Positions 1-8,200 of a stretch of DNA of 32,976 nucleotides are shown piece by piece; within the stretch, counting starts at the first letter, position 1, and every line of letters begins with the position of its first letter. The notes below the pieces were generated by a model. It saw only the letters and a list, made by a program, of their open reading frames with translations. It searched no databases and was not told the origin of the DNA. Where the stretch lies: positions 1 to 32,976 of the forward strand of contig JARHZK010000165.1 of NCBI GenBank assembly GCA_029258245.1, read 5' to 3'. The stretch comes from Longicatena sp. (GTDB lineage: Bacteria > Bacillota_I > Bacilli_A > Erysipelotrichales > Erysipelotrichaceae). The position numbers were made by a program, and so were the translations under genes.

Positions 1-125
1 AATTCTTCTTTTGTGATGTCATGAGGATAAATTTCGCTATATACTCCTAATTCGCGAATTTCTCTTGCTAATCTTGTGTTGTTTGTGCTTCCTAAATCCA
101 AAATTACAATCATATCTTGTTTCAT
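1..125 (-). CDS. guaA: GMP synthase (glutamine-hydrolysing), N-terminal fragment
   Basis: Only the first 41 codons lie in the window; the gene runs off the left edge. The peptide begins MKQDMIVILDLGS and continues NNTRLAREIRELGVYSEIY. This is the first strand and helix of the class I glutamine amidotransferase domain of GMP synthase, whose family pattern is ILVLDFGSQ..QLIARRIRELGVY. GuaA converts XMP to GMP with ATP and glutamine in the cytoplasm. GGAG lies just upstream of the ATG and fixes the start. The gene follows xpt by 22 nt, so the two are probably co-transcribed and join purine salvage to the last step of GMP synthesis. The Asn-Asn after LGST, where most GuaA proteins have Gln-Tyr/Val, is a small deviation. 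The catalytic Cys and the ATPase half lie outside the window. Confidence 0.85.
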   Translation of the reverse strand, partial: MKQDMIVILDLGSTNNTRLAREIRELGVYSEIYPHDITKEE

Positions 126-147
126 AACCTATTCTCCTTTCATTTTT

Positions 148-723
148 TTATTCTTCAACAAATGTAATCGTACCCTGTTTTAATGATTTAATACGAGCTT
201 GTGAATAAATATCAAATCCTTTTTCTTCAACTAATTTACGTCCATTTTGGAATGATTTTTCAATCACAATTCCAATACCACTTACATTTGCTTTTGCCTC
301 TTCAATAATTCGAAGTGCTCCTAAACAAGCTTCTCCATTTGCCATAAAGTCATCAATAAAAATAACATGATCATCTTCATTAATATATTTTTTACTTAAA
401 ATTAAATCATAATCAATATTTTTAGTAAATGAATGAACCGTTGTATGATAGAAATTTTCATCTAAAATCGCACTACTATTTTTTTTCATAAAAACAACTG
501 GAACATCCAATAAATATCCCAAAAATACACATGGAGCAATTCCACTTGTTTCTATTGTCATAATTTTTGTAATTTTTTTATCTTTAAAATGTTCTTTGAA
601 ATCTTTTGCTAATTCCATCATCAATTTTGCATCAATTTGATGATTTAAGAATGCATCTACTTTCAACACATTATCATTTGGCACATTCCCATATTTTCTA
701 ATATAATCTTTTAATAATTCCAT
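148..723 (-). CDS. xpt: Xanthine phosphoribosyltransferase
   Basis: This 191-residue protein has the usual Xpt length. It salvages xanthine (and guanine more weakly) to XMP/GMP using PRPP in the cytoplasm. The PRPP-binding loop of type I phosphoribosyltransferases is visible as VIFIDDFMANGEA around residues 120-132. The N-terminal MELLKDYIRKYG and the segment TIETSGIAPCVFLGYLLDVPVVFMKK (shown here as two abutting motifs, TIETSGIAP and VPVVFMKK) are characteristic of Xpt rather than Hpt or Apt. It lies between the MATE-kinase fusion gene (116 nt upstream) and guaA (22 nt downstream). In Bacillus xpt is the classic guanine-riboswitch target. Here the riboswitch sits one gene further upstream, before the transporter, and none is seen in the 116-nt gap. 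AGAGGAAAATTATATT precedes the ATG and supplies the ribosome binding site. Confidence 0.93.
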   Translation of the reverse strand: MELLKDYIRKYGNVPNDNVLKVDAFLNHQIDAKLMMELAKDFKEHFKDKKITKIMTIETSGIAPCVFLGYLLDVPVVFMKKNSSAILDENFYHTTVHSFTKNIDYDLILSKKYINEDDHVIFIDDFMANGEACLGALRIIEEAKANVSGIGIVIEKSFQNGRKLVEEKGFDIYSQARIKSLKQGTITFVEE

Positions 724-752
724 AATATAATTTTCCTCTCAACTTCTTTTTA

Positions 753-785
753 TTCTAATCTATTGTAAAAACCCAGTATTAGATT
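753..785. repeat. Imperfect hairpin in the fusion gene-xpt gap
   Basis: The arms TAATCTA (753-759) and TAGATTA (779-785) are inverted around about 19 nt in the 116-nt gap before xpt. On the minus strand there is no U-run directly after it, so it does not look like an intrinsic terminator. It could be a processing site or an operator for an internal promoter. I see no purine aptamer core in this gap. Confidence 0.3.
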
Positions 786-839
786 AACACAATTCATCTT
801 TTTTTTCAATTTCCTATCCACTTTCAACAACAAGAAATA

Positions 840-2849
840 TTACCTCAAATAGTTATCAATTACATTGAAACTTTCTATATAATTTACAATACAAATTGCT
901 GCTTGTTCTATTCCTATGGATGTATCCAAACATAACTCATAATTATGTATATTTTTCCAAGGTTTCCCTGCTATATTTTCATAATAACAAGCTCTTGTTT
1001 CATCGGAATGTTGCATATGTTCTCTTGCTTCTTCATACGTATCTTGATACATATTCATGATATTTTTTATTCGAACTTCTTTTGGAGCATACATAAAAAT
1101 GGAAATGACTTGATCGTAGTCTTTTAATACATAATCCGCCGCTCTTCCTACAATAACACAAGATCCTTCATCTGCTATTTTTCTTATAATTTGTTCTTGT
1201 GCAATAATAGCCTGTTTTGAAGCATCACTACTTAAATATAAACGATGAAACAACTTACTAGAATTTTCATTTAAATCCGAAACAAATTCTTTTGCGAGTC
1301 CACTTTCTTGAGCAGCTAATGCCGTCATTTCTTTATAATAGAATGGAATTTGTAATTTTTCTGCCACAAGTCTTCCAATCTCTTTTCCACAAGAACCATG
1401 TTCTCTTGCAATTGTAAGAATAACTCCTGGTTTTGATGGTTTCATAACTATTGTATCTTGATTCTCTGTTTTCTCAACATCTAAGGATTTAAAAAAACGA
1501 ATTGTTAATACTAATACAACACATCCAGCAACAAGATCCGAAAGTGGAGCTGCAACCAAAATCCCATAAATTCCTTGTCCCGCTTGTTGAGATTCAAAAT
1601 AATAGGATAAACCAATTGTAAAAATCACAAAACAGACCATATCTCTAATAATTGAAGATATCATCGCTTGTCCTGATTTTCCAATCGATTGGAAAAATAC
1701 TGCACTCATTTTAATAATGCATGTAATACAACTTAATGATAAATACATACGAAATGTTTTTAATGCAAATTCATAATACAATTCATTTCCAGAACCAAAT
1801 ATACGAATAATGAAATCTGGTTTAAATTCAAATAATAAGGTCGCTAAAATACCAACAACCAAAGAAGAATATAAAACTAACTGATACGTTTGTTTTACAC
1901 GCTTCATTTTATTTGCTCCATAATTAAATCCTAGAATAGGCTGACTACCTAAAGCAATCCCTACAACTATATTACATACAATCGTATATACCTTTGTTTG
2001 AATACTAAAAATAGAAATTGGAATATCACTTCCAAATTTCGATAAGCTACCAAAGTGGAATAATATTACATTGCTTAATAACGTCATAACTACAACTCCA
2101 ATTTGTGTAATAAAAGTAGCTCCACCTAATCCAATTAAATTTTTCAAAATAGAAAGATCGATTTTAAAACTCTCTTTCGTTAACACAAAACTTTTCGGTT
2201 TTTTAAAATAAATAATACTCGCAATAAAAGAGAGTACCTGTCCAATAACAGTCGCAATTGCTGCACCCTTAATTCCCCAATCCAAAACAAAAATAAAGAT
2301 AGGATCCAAAATAATATTTACAATTGCTCCTAAGCTCATCGCAATCATTGCATATGTTGGACTCCCATCTGCACGAATCATACTATTCATTACATTTACT
2401 AATAAATAAAATGGGAAAAATATTGCTATAATTTTAAAATAATCCATTGCCAATACCAATGTTTGATCCGAAGCCCCAAACAGAATCATTAATGGCTCAT
2501 GAAATACAAAACACAAAATTGTTAATACAACACTAATCACAAACGATGCACTAAGTCCTGTTCCAACACATTTATGAGCGCTATCCTTGTCCTTTCTTCC
2601 TGCACAAATACTTAAAAAAGCAGCAGCTCCATCTCCAATACACCATGCAAATGCATTCGCAATACATAGAATCGGAAATGAAATTCCTGTAGCAGCATTT
2701 CCTAAATATCCCAAACTACTATTTCCAATAAAAATCTGATCCACAATATTGTAAAATGCACTAATTAGTAATCCCATAATACAAGGAATTGAGAATTTAA
2801 TTAATAATTTTGATATTTTTTCTTCACCTAATAACATTGAATGTTCCAT
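840..2849 (-). CDS. MATE family efflux transporter fused to a cytidylate kinase-like domain
   Basis: This 669-residue protein has two parts. Residues 1 to about 460 form a complete MATE exporter of about twelve membrane segments, with the N-terminal family signatures NIVDQIFIG and LDPIFIF. Residues about 475-660 form a soluble P-loop domain of the cytidylate kinase-like family: TIAREHGSCGKEIGR (479-493) is its phosphate-binding loop, and VIVGRAADYVL and a basic segment after MYAPKEVRIKNI follow. MATE proteins exchange Na+ or H+ for drugs or metabolites and are normally about 450 residues. The kinase-like family phosphorylates nucleotides, or a substrate still unknown. A guanine-class riboswitch precedes the gene and xpt and guaA follow, so I infer a role in purine or nucleotide export or sensing. 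The single reading frame and the smooth linker (about 455-475) argue against a sequencing artefact. Such fusions occur in gut Firmicutes, but I know of no settled function. Confidence 0.85.
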   Translation of the reverse strand: MEHSMLLGEEKISKLLIKFSIPCIMGLLISAFYNIVDQIFIGNSSLGYLGNAATGISFPILCIANAFAWCIGDGAAAFLSICAGRKDKDSAHKCVGTGLSASFVISVVLTILCFVFHEPLMILFGASDQTLVLAMDYFKIIAIFFPFYLLVNVMNSMIRADGSPTYAMIAMSLGAIVNIILDPIFIFVLDWGIKGAAIATVIGQVLSFIASIIYFKKPKSFVLTKESFKIDLSILKNLIGLGGATFITQIGVVVMTLLSNVILFHFGSLSKFGSDIPISIFSIQTKVYTIVCNIVVGIALGSQPILGFNYGANKMKRVKQTYQLVLYSSLVVGILATLLFEFKPDFIIRIFGSGNELYYEFALKTFRMYLSLSCITCIIKMSAVFFQSIGKSGQAMISSIIRDMVCFVIFTIGLSYYFESQQAGQGIYGILVAAPLSDLVAGCVVLVLTIRFFKSLDVEKTENQDTIVMKPSKPGVILTIAREHGSCGKEIGRLVAEKLQIPFYYKEMTALAAQESGLAKEFVSDLNENSSKLFHRLYLSSDASKQAIIAQEQIIRKIADEGSCVIVGRAADYVLKDYDQVISIFMYAPKEVRIKNIMNMYQDTYEEAREHMQHSDETRACYYENIAGKPWKNIHNYELCLDTSIGIEQAAICIVNYIESFNVIDNYLR

Positions 2850-2864
2850 GTTTTCCTCCTAACG

Positions 2865-2921
2865 AAAAAAAACCGTAACATTTTACTATAAATACAAAAC
2901 TTATAGCAAAACTATTACGGT
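2865..2921 (-). terminator. Riboswitch expression platform: intrinsic terminator overlapping the aptamer
   Basis: On the minus strand the arm at 2921-2901 pairs with the arm at 2891-2872 (about 19 bp, one bulge, G-U wobbles) around a 9-nt loop, and seven to eight U residues follow. The 5' arm starts at the ACCGTAA of aptamer loop L3. It uses the 3' strand of P3, the J3/1 junction and five bases of the 3' strand of P1. Aptamer and terminator therefore cannot form together. Ligand binding should prevent termination, giving an ON switch like pbuE and unlike the OFF switch of B. subtilis xpt. Confidence 0.75.
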
Positions 2922-2962
2922 AGTTTGTAGAAACGTTTACCCAATTATAAACTTATATAAGT
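2899..2962 (-). promoter_or_regulatory. Purine riboswitch aptamer, guanine class
   Basis: Read on the minus strand, P1 is ACTTATA (2962-2956) paired with TATAAGT (2905-2899). J1/2 is UAA. J2/3 is the invariant GTTTCTAC. P3 is AAACTA/TAGTTT closing an L3 of CCGTAA. L2 contains the GG that docks with the CC of L3. From J2/3 to P1 the spacing matches the B. subtilis xpt aptamer base for base. The base equivalent to position 74, just before the P1 3' strand, is C (2906), which specifies guanine or hypoxanthine rather than adenine. P2 is about three nucleotides shorter than in xpt (GTTTA/TAAAC plus a wobble). The aptamer starts at the expected transcription start. Confidence 0.85.
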
Positions 2963-2969
2963 GCTTTTC

Positions 2970-2998
2970 ATTTTATCATTTTTTCTATCTATTTACAA
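2970..2998 (-). promoter_or_regulatory. Promoter for the riboswitch-MATE fusion transcript
   Basis: On the minus strand the -35 is TTGTAA (2998-2993), followed by a 17-nt spacer and an extended -10, TGATAAAAT, with TAAAAT at 2975-2970. The predicted start near 2963 places the riboswitch P1 at the very 5' end of the RNA. The -35 overlaps the stop codon of the Nudix gene. Confidence 0.6.
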
Positions 2999-3442
2999 CA
3001 ATTGATATCTAGTTTCTTCATTCTCATCACAATATATAAATTCTTGTACTGTTTCATCTAAAAAAACATCCAATAATTCTAGCATATCTTGTGCAAGATC
3101 CATATGCTGAAACTCTTTTAAAGTTATCCAAAAAACTTCCCCTTCTCTAGAAGATTTAAGTTCTCCAGAATAGTTACTAGTTTTATATAATAAAACAATA
3201 CATCTTGTGTCATCTTTATACCAACTCTTAATTCCACATAATATTGGAGATGTAATTGTTAACCCTGTTTCTTCATATACTTCACGAATTAATGCACCTG
3301 TAAACGATTCTTTCTTTTCTACATGTCCTCCAGGGAACGCAACTCCTGGCCAACCTTTTGATATACGACGTTGTACTAACACTTTATCCCCATCATAAAT
3401 CATACACATATTCATTAATTCTACATCTTCACTTCGCTTCAT
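2993..3442 (-). CDS. Nudix hydrolase (MutT-like)
   Basis: This 149-residue cytoplasmic protein has the full Nudix box, G-H-V-E-K-K-E followed by REVYEETGL (about residues 39-61). It carries the REXXEE glutamates that bind Mg2+ for cleavage of nucleoside diphosphate-X compounds. The preceding WPGVAFPGGH fits the MutT/8-oxo-dGTP diphosphatase group, but substrate cannot be read from the sequence. It lies 12 nt downstream of mgtE in the same direction and is probably co-transcribed with it. Nudix enzymes need Mg2+, but whether that explains the pairing is speculation. GAGGGAATT precedes the ATG. Confidence 0.85.
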   Translation of the reverse strand: MKRSEDVELMNMCMIYDGDKVLVQRRISKGWPGVAFPGGHVEKKESFTGALIREVYEETGLTITSPILCGIKSWYKDDTRCIVLLYKTSNYSGELKSSREGEVFWITLKEFQHMDLAQDMLELLDVFLDETVQEFIYCDENEETRYQLL

Positions 3443-3454
3443 AATTCCCTCTCA

Positions 3455-4861
3455 TTAAAAATGCAATACTCGAATCAACAATATCCATGCCAATCCATAA
3501 TATACCACAACTGCCGTTAAGTCATTCATGGTAGTAATTAATGGTCCTGATGCCACTGCAGGATCGACTTTCAATTGTTTAAAGATAATTGGTACAAATG
3601 TTCCTACAATACTTGAAATAAACATAGAAGCAAGCAATGCTATTCCAGTACAAAAAGAAATTGAAAACGATAAAAGAGGCGTATTTTGTTTTATTAACCA
3701 TAAATATATCCCAATGATTAGAAATGAGCAAATTCCTAAAATAAGACCATTTGATATACCAACCAAACCTTCTTTTAATATTAAACGTTTTTTTTCTTTA
3801 AAACTTACTTGATCATCTGTTAACACGCGAATCGTAACAGCCAAGGACTGTGTACCTACATTTCCAGCCATATCAAGTACCAAGGATTGAAAAGATACCA
3901 ATATAGCAAGTTTTGCAACCACGGGTTCAAACATTCCTACAACACTTGATACAAACAACCCTAATCCTAATAAAATAATCAACCATGGTAAACGTTTTGA
4001 GACACTTTTTAACAAGGGTTCTTGTAAATCTTCTTCCGCACTTAAACCACCTAATTTCGCATAGTCATCCCCTAAGATATCCTGTACCAATTCCACAATA
4101 TCTTGTGCAATAACAATCCCCAATAAATGATTTTGTCGATCTAATACTGGAATTGAATCCTCTGAATAATCTTGAATCCTTTCAATACAATCATCGATTA
4201 CTTCTGTACCATAAACATATGGATAAGAAGTCATAATAATGGATTCTAATGGTACATTTTCCCTTGCAGTAATTAAATCTCTTAATTCGATTGCACCATA
4301 GAACATTTTATCTTCATCAATTACATAAATCGTAGATATATTATCATTTTCTGCAGCTTGTCCAATCATTGCTTTCATTGCTTGTTTAATTGTTAACGTA
4401 TTCGGAATGACAATATAATCGGTTGTCATCTTACTTCCAATTTCATCTTCATCAAAAGAAATGGACAAAGCAATTTCTTTTTTTGATCCTTCTTGCATCA
4501 ATTCAATTAAAATAGAACGTTCTTTTTTATCTAATCCTCGTAAATACTCTACTGCTGAAGTAACTTCCATTCTCTCTAATACACGAATTTGCTTACGCAC
4601 ATTTAATTCATTCATATAAATATCTCGATTATCCGCATATTCTAAAATATCCGTTAACATATCTATATCTAATACACTATATAACTTAATACGTTCTTCT
4701 TTTTTTAATAATTCTAAAGCAGAAGCAATATCATTTTCATGATAATCTTTTAATTTCTCTTTCAACAACTTTGGTGCTAAATTTCCTCTTACAATATCAA
4801 CAATTTCACTATTATAATCACGATATTGTTTTACTTCTTTTTCTTCTAATATTTCTTCCAT
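3455..4861 (-). CDS. mgtE: Magnesium transporter MgtE
   Basis: This 468-residue protein is the usual MgtE length. An N-terminal helical domain (about 20-140) is followed by two CBS domains (about 145-270) that sense cytoplasmic Mg2+ and gate the channel. Five membrane helices follow from about 295. The pore helices carry DMAGNVGTQSLAVTIR and the acidic motif LITTMNDLTAVVVYYGLA, both diagnostic of the family. It imports Mg2+ as a dimer in the cell membrane. The weak ribosome binding site (ACAGGACAATG) sits inside a potential hairpin, and a 31-codon ORF with a strong site lies 73 nt upstream, which suggests translational control. Most Firmicute mgtE genes use an M-box riboswitch; I see none here. 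Confidence 0.95.
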   Translation of the reverse strand: MEEILEEKEVKQYRDYNSEIVDIVRGNLAPKLLKEKLKDYHENDIASALELLKKEERIKLYSVLDIDMLTDILEYADNRDIYMNELNVRKQIRVLERMEVTSAVEYLRGLDKKERSILIELMQEGSKKEIALSISFDEDEIGSKMTTDYIVIPNTLTIKQAMKAMIGQAAENDNISTIYVIDEDKMFYGAIELRDLITARENVPLESIIMTSYPYVYGTEVIDDCIERIQDYSEDSIPVLDRQNHLLGIVIAQDIVELVQDILGDDYAKLGGLSAEEDLQEPLLKSVSKRLPWLIILLGLGLFVSSVVGMFEPVVAKLAILVSFQSLVLDMAGNVGTQSLAVTIRVLTDDQVSFKEKKRLILKEGLVGISNGLILGICSFLIIGIYLWLIKQNTPLLSFSISFCTGIALLASMFISSIVGTFVPIIFKQLKVDPAVASGPLITTMNDLTAVVVYYGLAWILLIRVLHF

Positions 4862-4916
4862 TGTCCTGTTACCTGCCTTTCATTCTATCAATCACATTAG
4901 CACTTAATAACAGACA
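4862..4916 (-). promoter_or_regulatory. Hairpin able to sequester the mgtE ribosome binding site
   Basis: On the minus strand TGTCTGTTA (4916-4908) can pair with TAACAGGACA (4871-4862). This gives nine base pairs with one bulged G around a 36-nt loop. The 3' arm ends directly before the mgtE ATG and contains the AGGACA that must act as its Shine-Dalgarno. The 5' arm starts 18 nt after the stop codon of the upstream leader ORF, within reach of a ribosome paused there. Pairing was found by eye; no energy was calculated. Confidence 0.5.
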
Positions 4917-4934
4917 TTGGTAAATTAGTCATCC

Positions 4935-5030
4935 TTAAAAAAACGTGAAAACATCGACGGTATACGCCATCATTTTACTCGGGGGAACTAATTCACTTTG
5001 TCCACTATACTGACTATCACTACCGTCCAT
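4935..5030 (-). CDS. Putative 31-residue leader peptide upstream of mgtE
   Basis: An ATG preceded by a near-perfect GGAGGTGAGAAT opens a frame of 31 codons ending in TTT TTT TAA. The peptide starts MDGSDSQYSGQS, has a Pro-Pro in ELVPPSKMM, and ends AYTVDVFTFF. It has an acidic, serine-rich start, no signal peptide and no family I recognise. The frame lies between a good promoter (5073-5102) and mgtE, about 36 nt from the predicted transcript start. By hand count it is about 40% GC, richer than its surroundings. Its start (GACGGTA) and end (TACCGTC) are complementary. AATTAGTT inside it can pair with GACTAATT just after the stop. All this fits a regulatory leader ORF, or an RNA element that happens to be open. 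It is not mgtL or corL by sequence. Confidence 0.55.
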   Translation of the reverse strand: MDGSDSQYSGQSELVPPSKMMAYTVDVFTFF

Positions 5031-5072
5031 ATTCTCACCTCCAATAATTAAATAATGATTACATACTATTAT

Positions 5073-5102
5073 ATTATATCTATTTATATTTATGAAAGTC
5101 AA
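5073..5102 (-). promoter_or_regulatory. Promoter of the leader-mgtE-Nudix operon
   Basis: On the minus strand TTGACT (5102-5097) and TATAAT (5078-5073) are separated by 18 nt. The predicted start near 5066 gives a leader RNA of about 205 nt before the mgtE ATG, with the leader ORF beginning about 36 nt in. It is one of the strongest promoter matches in the window. Confidence 0.7.
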
Positions 5103-5192
5103 TTCGTTTTTTTGGTAAATTTTCTTTTTTTTTGATATTTATTGGATTATATTTTTGATCTTTTATTCATTATCTAAACTAAAATAAAATCT

Positions 5193-5241
5193 AAAAAATC
5201 CAATCAAAATCTAGAAATACGTTCTTGATTTTAATTGGATC
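5193..5241 (-). terminator. Intrinsic terminator of the glycosidase gene
   Basis: On the minus strand GATCCAATTAAAATC-AAGAA pairs with TTCTAGATTTTGATTGGAT (about 14 bp plus extension, one G-U pair) around a short loop, and six U residues follow (5198-5193). It lies about 45 nt after the stop codon of the glycosidase gene. The remainder of 5103-5285 is AT-rich with nothing else recognised. Confidence 0.75.
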
Positions 5242-5285
5242 TTTATGTTTATAAAATATTCTATTTACTTATCAAAAAAACTATT

Positions 5286-8200
5286 TTATTTATGTAATTT
5301 TTTTCGTTTTGCCGTAAATAGAGCCATTCCTGCCCCTAGCAATACACCCCATAATACTGCAGTATTTGTTTCTACTCCTGTATTTGGTGTTTGTGGTTGT
5401 TCTACTTTATTAGATGAATTTGGTTTTTCTACTTTTGTTGCTGGTTTTAATTCTGTCATTGGCACTTCTTTATGAGCTGGCTCTAAGTCTGTCCATGGTA
5501 TCTTATGACTACTTGGACCAATTGGTGTCAACTCTGGATTTTCTTTTAATCCTTTATATGCTTCTTGTAATTCTTTTCTTAATTTATTAACAGTTTCTTT
5601 ACTAGCAAATACATCCATATTCATAATATCATCAACTTTATTCACAAATATTTCATAAGAGGATGCTTCATAATCTTCTTTTTGAATACTTGATAATAAT
5701 TCTTGTGCTTCTTTTTGTATTTTTAATACTTCACTTGTATCAGTATTAATTTTTTCATATGCATTAATTTCTGCAGCACTTGCAAATCCACCTTTTCCTT
5801 GAATTTCAAATCGAATTTTATTAAATGTCTGCATTTTATCAAATTGAAATAGATAACCATTATTTGTTAAATTAATAATTTGATCTGTCATTAATTTTGT
5901 TTCTTTTCCATTTGCATCAATTCCAATTACATTTACTTTTTCCCAAGTTCCATTTGAAGCACTTCCACCAGGTCTTGCAACATATTCTAATGCATCAAAG
6001 CTTGTTTCTTTTTGAAAATCAATCGTTAATGTGTGAATATTTTTACACGTATCGTTTCCTCTATAATCTGAATGCCAGTAAGTTGATGGATTATTATCTA
6101 ATACACTAGCTGCAGCTCCATCTGTATTTGGTTTTACTTCATTAGAAGCTTGTGAACATGCACTTGCTTTCCATCCTGCTTTATCTAATTGTTTTGTTGT
6201 TTTTCCAATATTATACTGTTGTGCAAATTTAGCCGCATCGTCATAATAACTAGCACTATTTTTTACTGTTACATTTGCTACATATCCATTAAATTTTTTA
6301 TCACCTAAGATAATTTTATTTCCAGTTAAATTATCTTTTTCTCCTTTCTTATAGAAAGAACTTGATAATCTTCCATCAATATATAATTTAATTGTACCAT
6401 TTAATTCACGTACTGCATTGACTGTATGCATTTGTCCATCATTAATCTTACCTACAATATTTTTATTTGTTGTTGTTTCAACATAAGATTCTGTATTAAA
6501 TCTTCCGTGAGCTTTTTCCTTTACAGTTACAATTTCTTCTTTACTACTGATTTTATTACCTTTTATATCAAATACAATATATCCATCTTGATCAATTGAT
6601 AATTTATAATCATCTGCTTGTTGTAATAATGTTACATTAGAATCTAATGTATCCACTAACAATGAAACACTAAAATCTACATTTCCTTTGATTCCCTCAT
6701 TCGCAACCTTATGTTCTTTATTGTCCAAGTGGAATAAATCCTTTGAAACACTATTTGATTTTATTCCTAAATCAGCTTTTTTATTAATATCCACAATTTT
6801 ATTTGCAGTTCTAATCTTTTCATTTACATCAGCTGCCTTATTACCATAAATATCACGAATTTCAGTAATTTTTAAATTTGCATAATCTTTTAAACCACTA
6901 GCTTTTATTTCAAATGTACGATAATCATCTAATAATTTTGCTTCTTGTTTTGCACCATTCACTACAAATTGAGCCTTATCACTCACACGTTCATTAAAAC
7001 GAACTTCGATTTTATCATTTGATTTAATTTTTGCAGATACTAGTTGTGGTGCTGCATGATCAGTAGAACCAAATTCATAAATTTGAGATGAGAATGGTTC
7101 CAATGTAACCGTTAAATTATCTCCATAATTCACTTTTTCACTCATAGATGTAGATGCATAAGGGTATATACGAGTTTGTGTTAAATCTTTCATACCGGTA
7201 GGTACACCTACAATATTATTTAATGTTAATGTATATGTTTGTTTTTTATTTGTTGGATTAACAAAAGAAACAAATCCTTTCGTATTATCCCATGCTGAAT
7301 ATCCATAAACACCGTTTGATGGTTTCTTTCCTTCTTGAACAAACAATTTTGCATTTTTTAATACATCATGATTTTTTTCTGCAAAATCTAATGCATCAAC
7401 TGTGACTTTCCATTTTGCATCATCGAAGATACTTGGTGAATAATATAATTCCCAGAATGCTGTTCCACGCATTGCATTATCAAACAAGAATTCACGGAAT
7501 ACTTCTGTTGTAGCACTACTACTATCAGATACTCCATAAATTGGATCATGATTATAAATATTTTTTAATGGAAATTGAAGTTCATTTACTTTATATAAGT
7601 TATTATATACATCATCGCGATAATAAATTTTTCGTTGATGTCTTGCTGCTGCTTTATCTCCAGCTTCTCCTGTATCTCCTGAATCTTGCACCCAAATTGT
7701 ATTTACCCATTGTAGTAACCAAGGTGATAAATTAATATAACATGTCGCATTGATCCATAAATCTTTTCCTTCTTTTCTTCTAGCTTCGCGAACATTTTCA
7801 AATAAATCCGTCCATGCTTCCCACATATCACTTGTAAAATACATATTATGGTCTCCACCAACCATATGATCATGTTTTGGATTATTACATGGACGTGATG
7901 CAAATCCATCCCATTTCCAATAATCAATATTAAATCGAGTTTGATAATCTGTGAATCGTTTTTCAAAATTATGAATGTATTTTCTAGATCCTGTACATAC
8001 AACTTTTCCTAAGGCACTATTTGTTTGTGCATATCCTGTACCCATTGCTTCTAAATAATCAGCAAAACCACCGAAGAAATTATATCCACCTTGTGGGCCA
8101 ACCCATACTCCAAAGCTAGAATTTAACTTATCTGCTAAATGAGAAGAAGTATATAATTCATTTGGAAATTTATCATTAAATTCCCAGAATCCTGTTTGGT

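Noticed and set aside
724-839. A second purine riboswitch directly before xpt
   Set aside because: There is no GTTTCTAC junction or CCGTAA loop, only a weak inverted repeat.
4862-5072. M-box (Mg2+) riboswitch before mgtE
   Set aside because: The conserved M-box core and its long helical arrangement are not found; the leader instead has an ORF and a hairpin.
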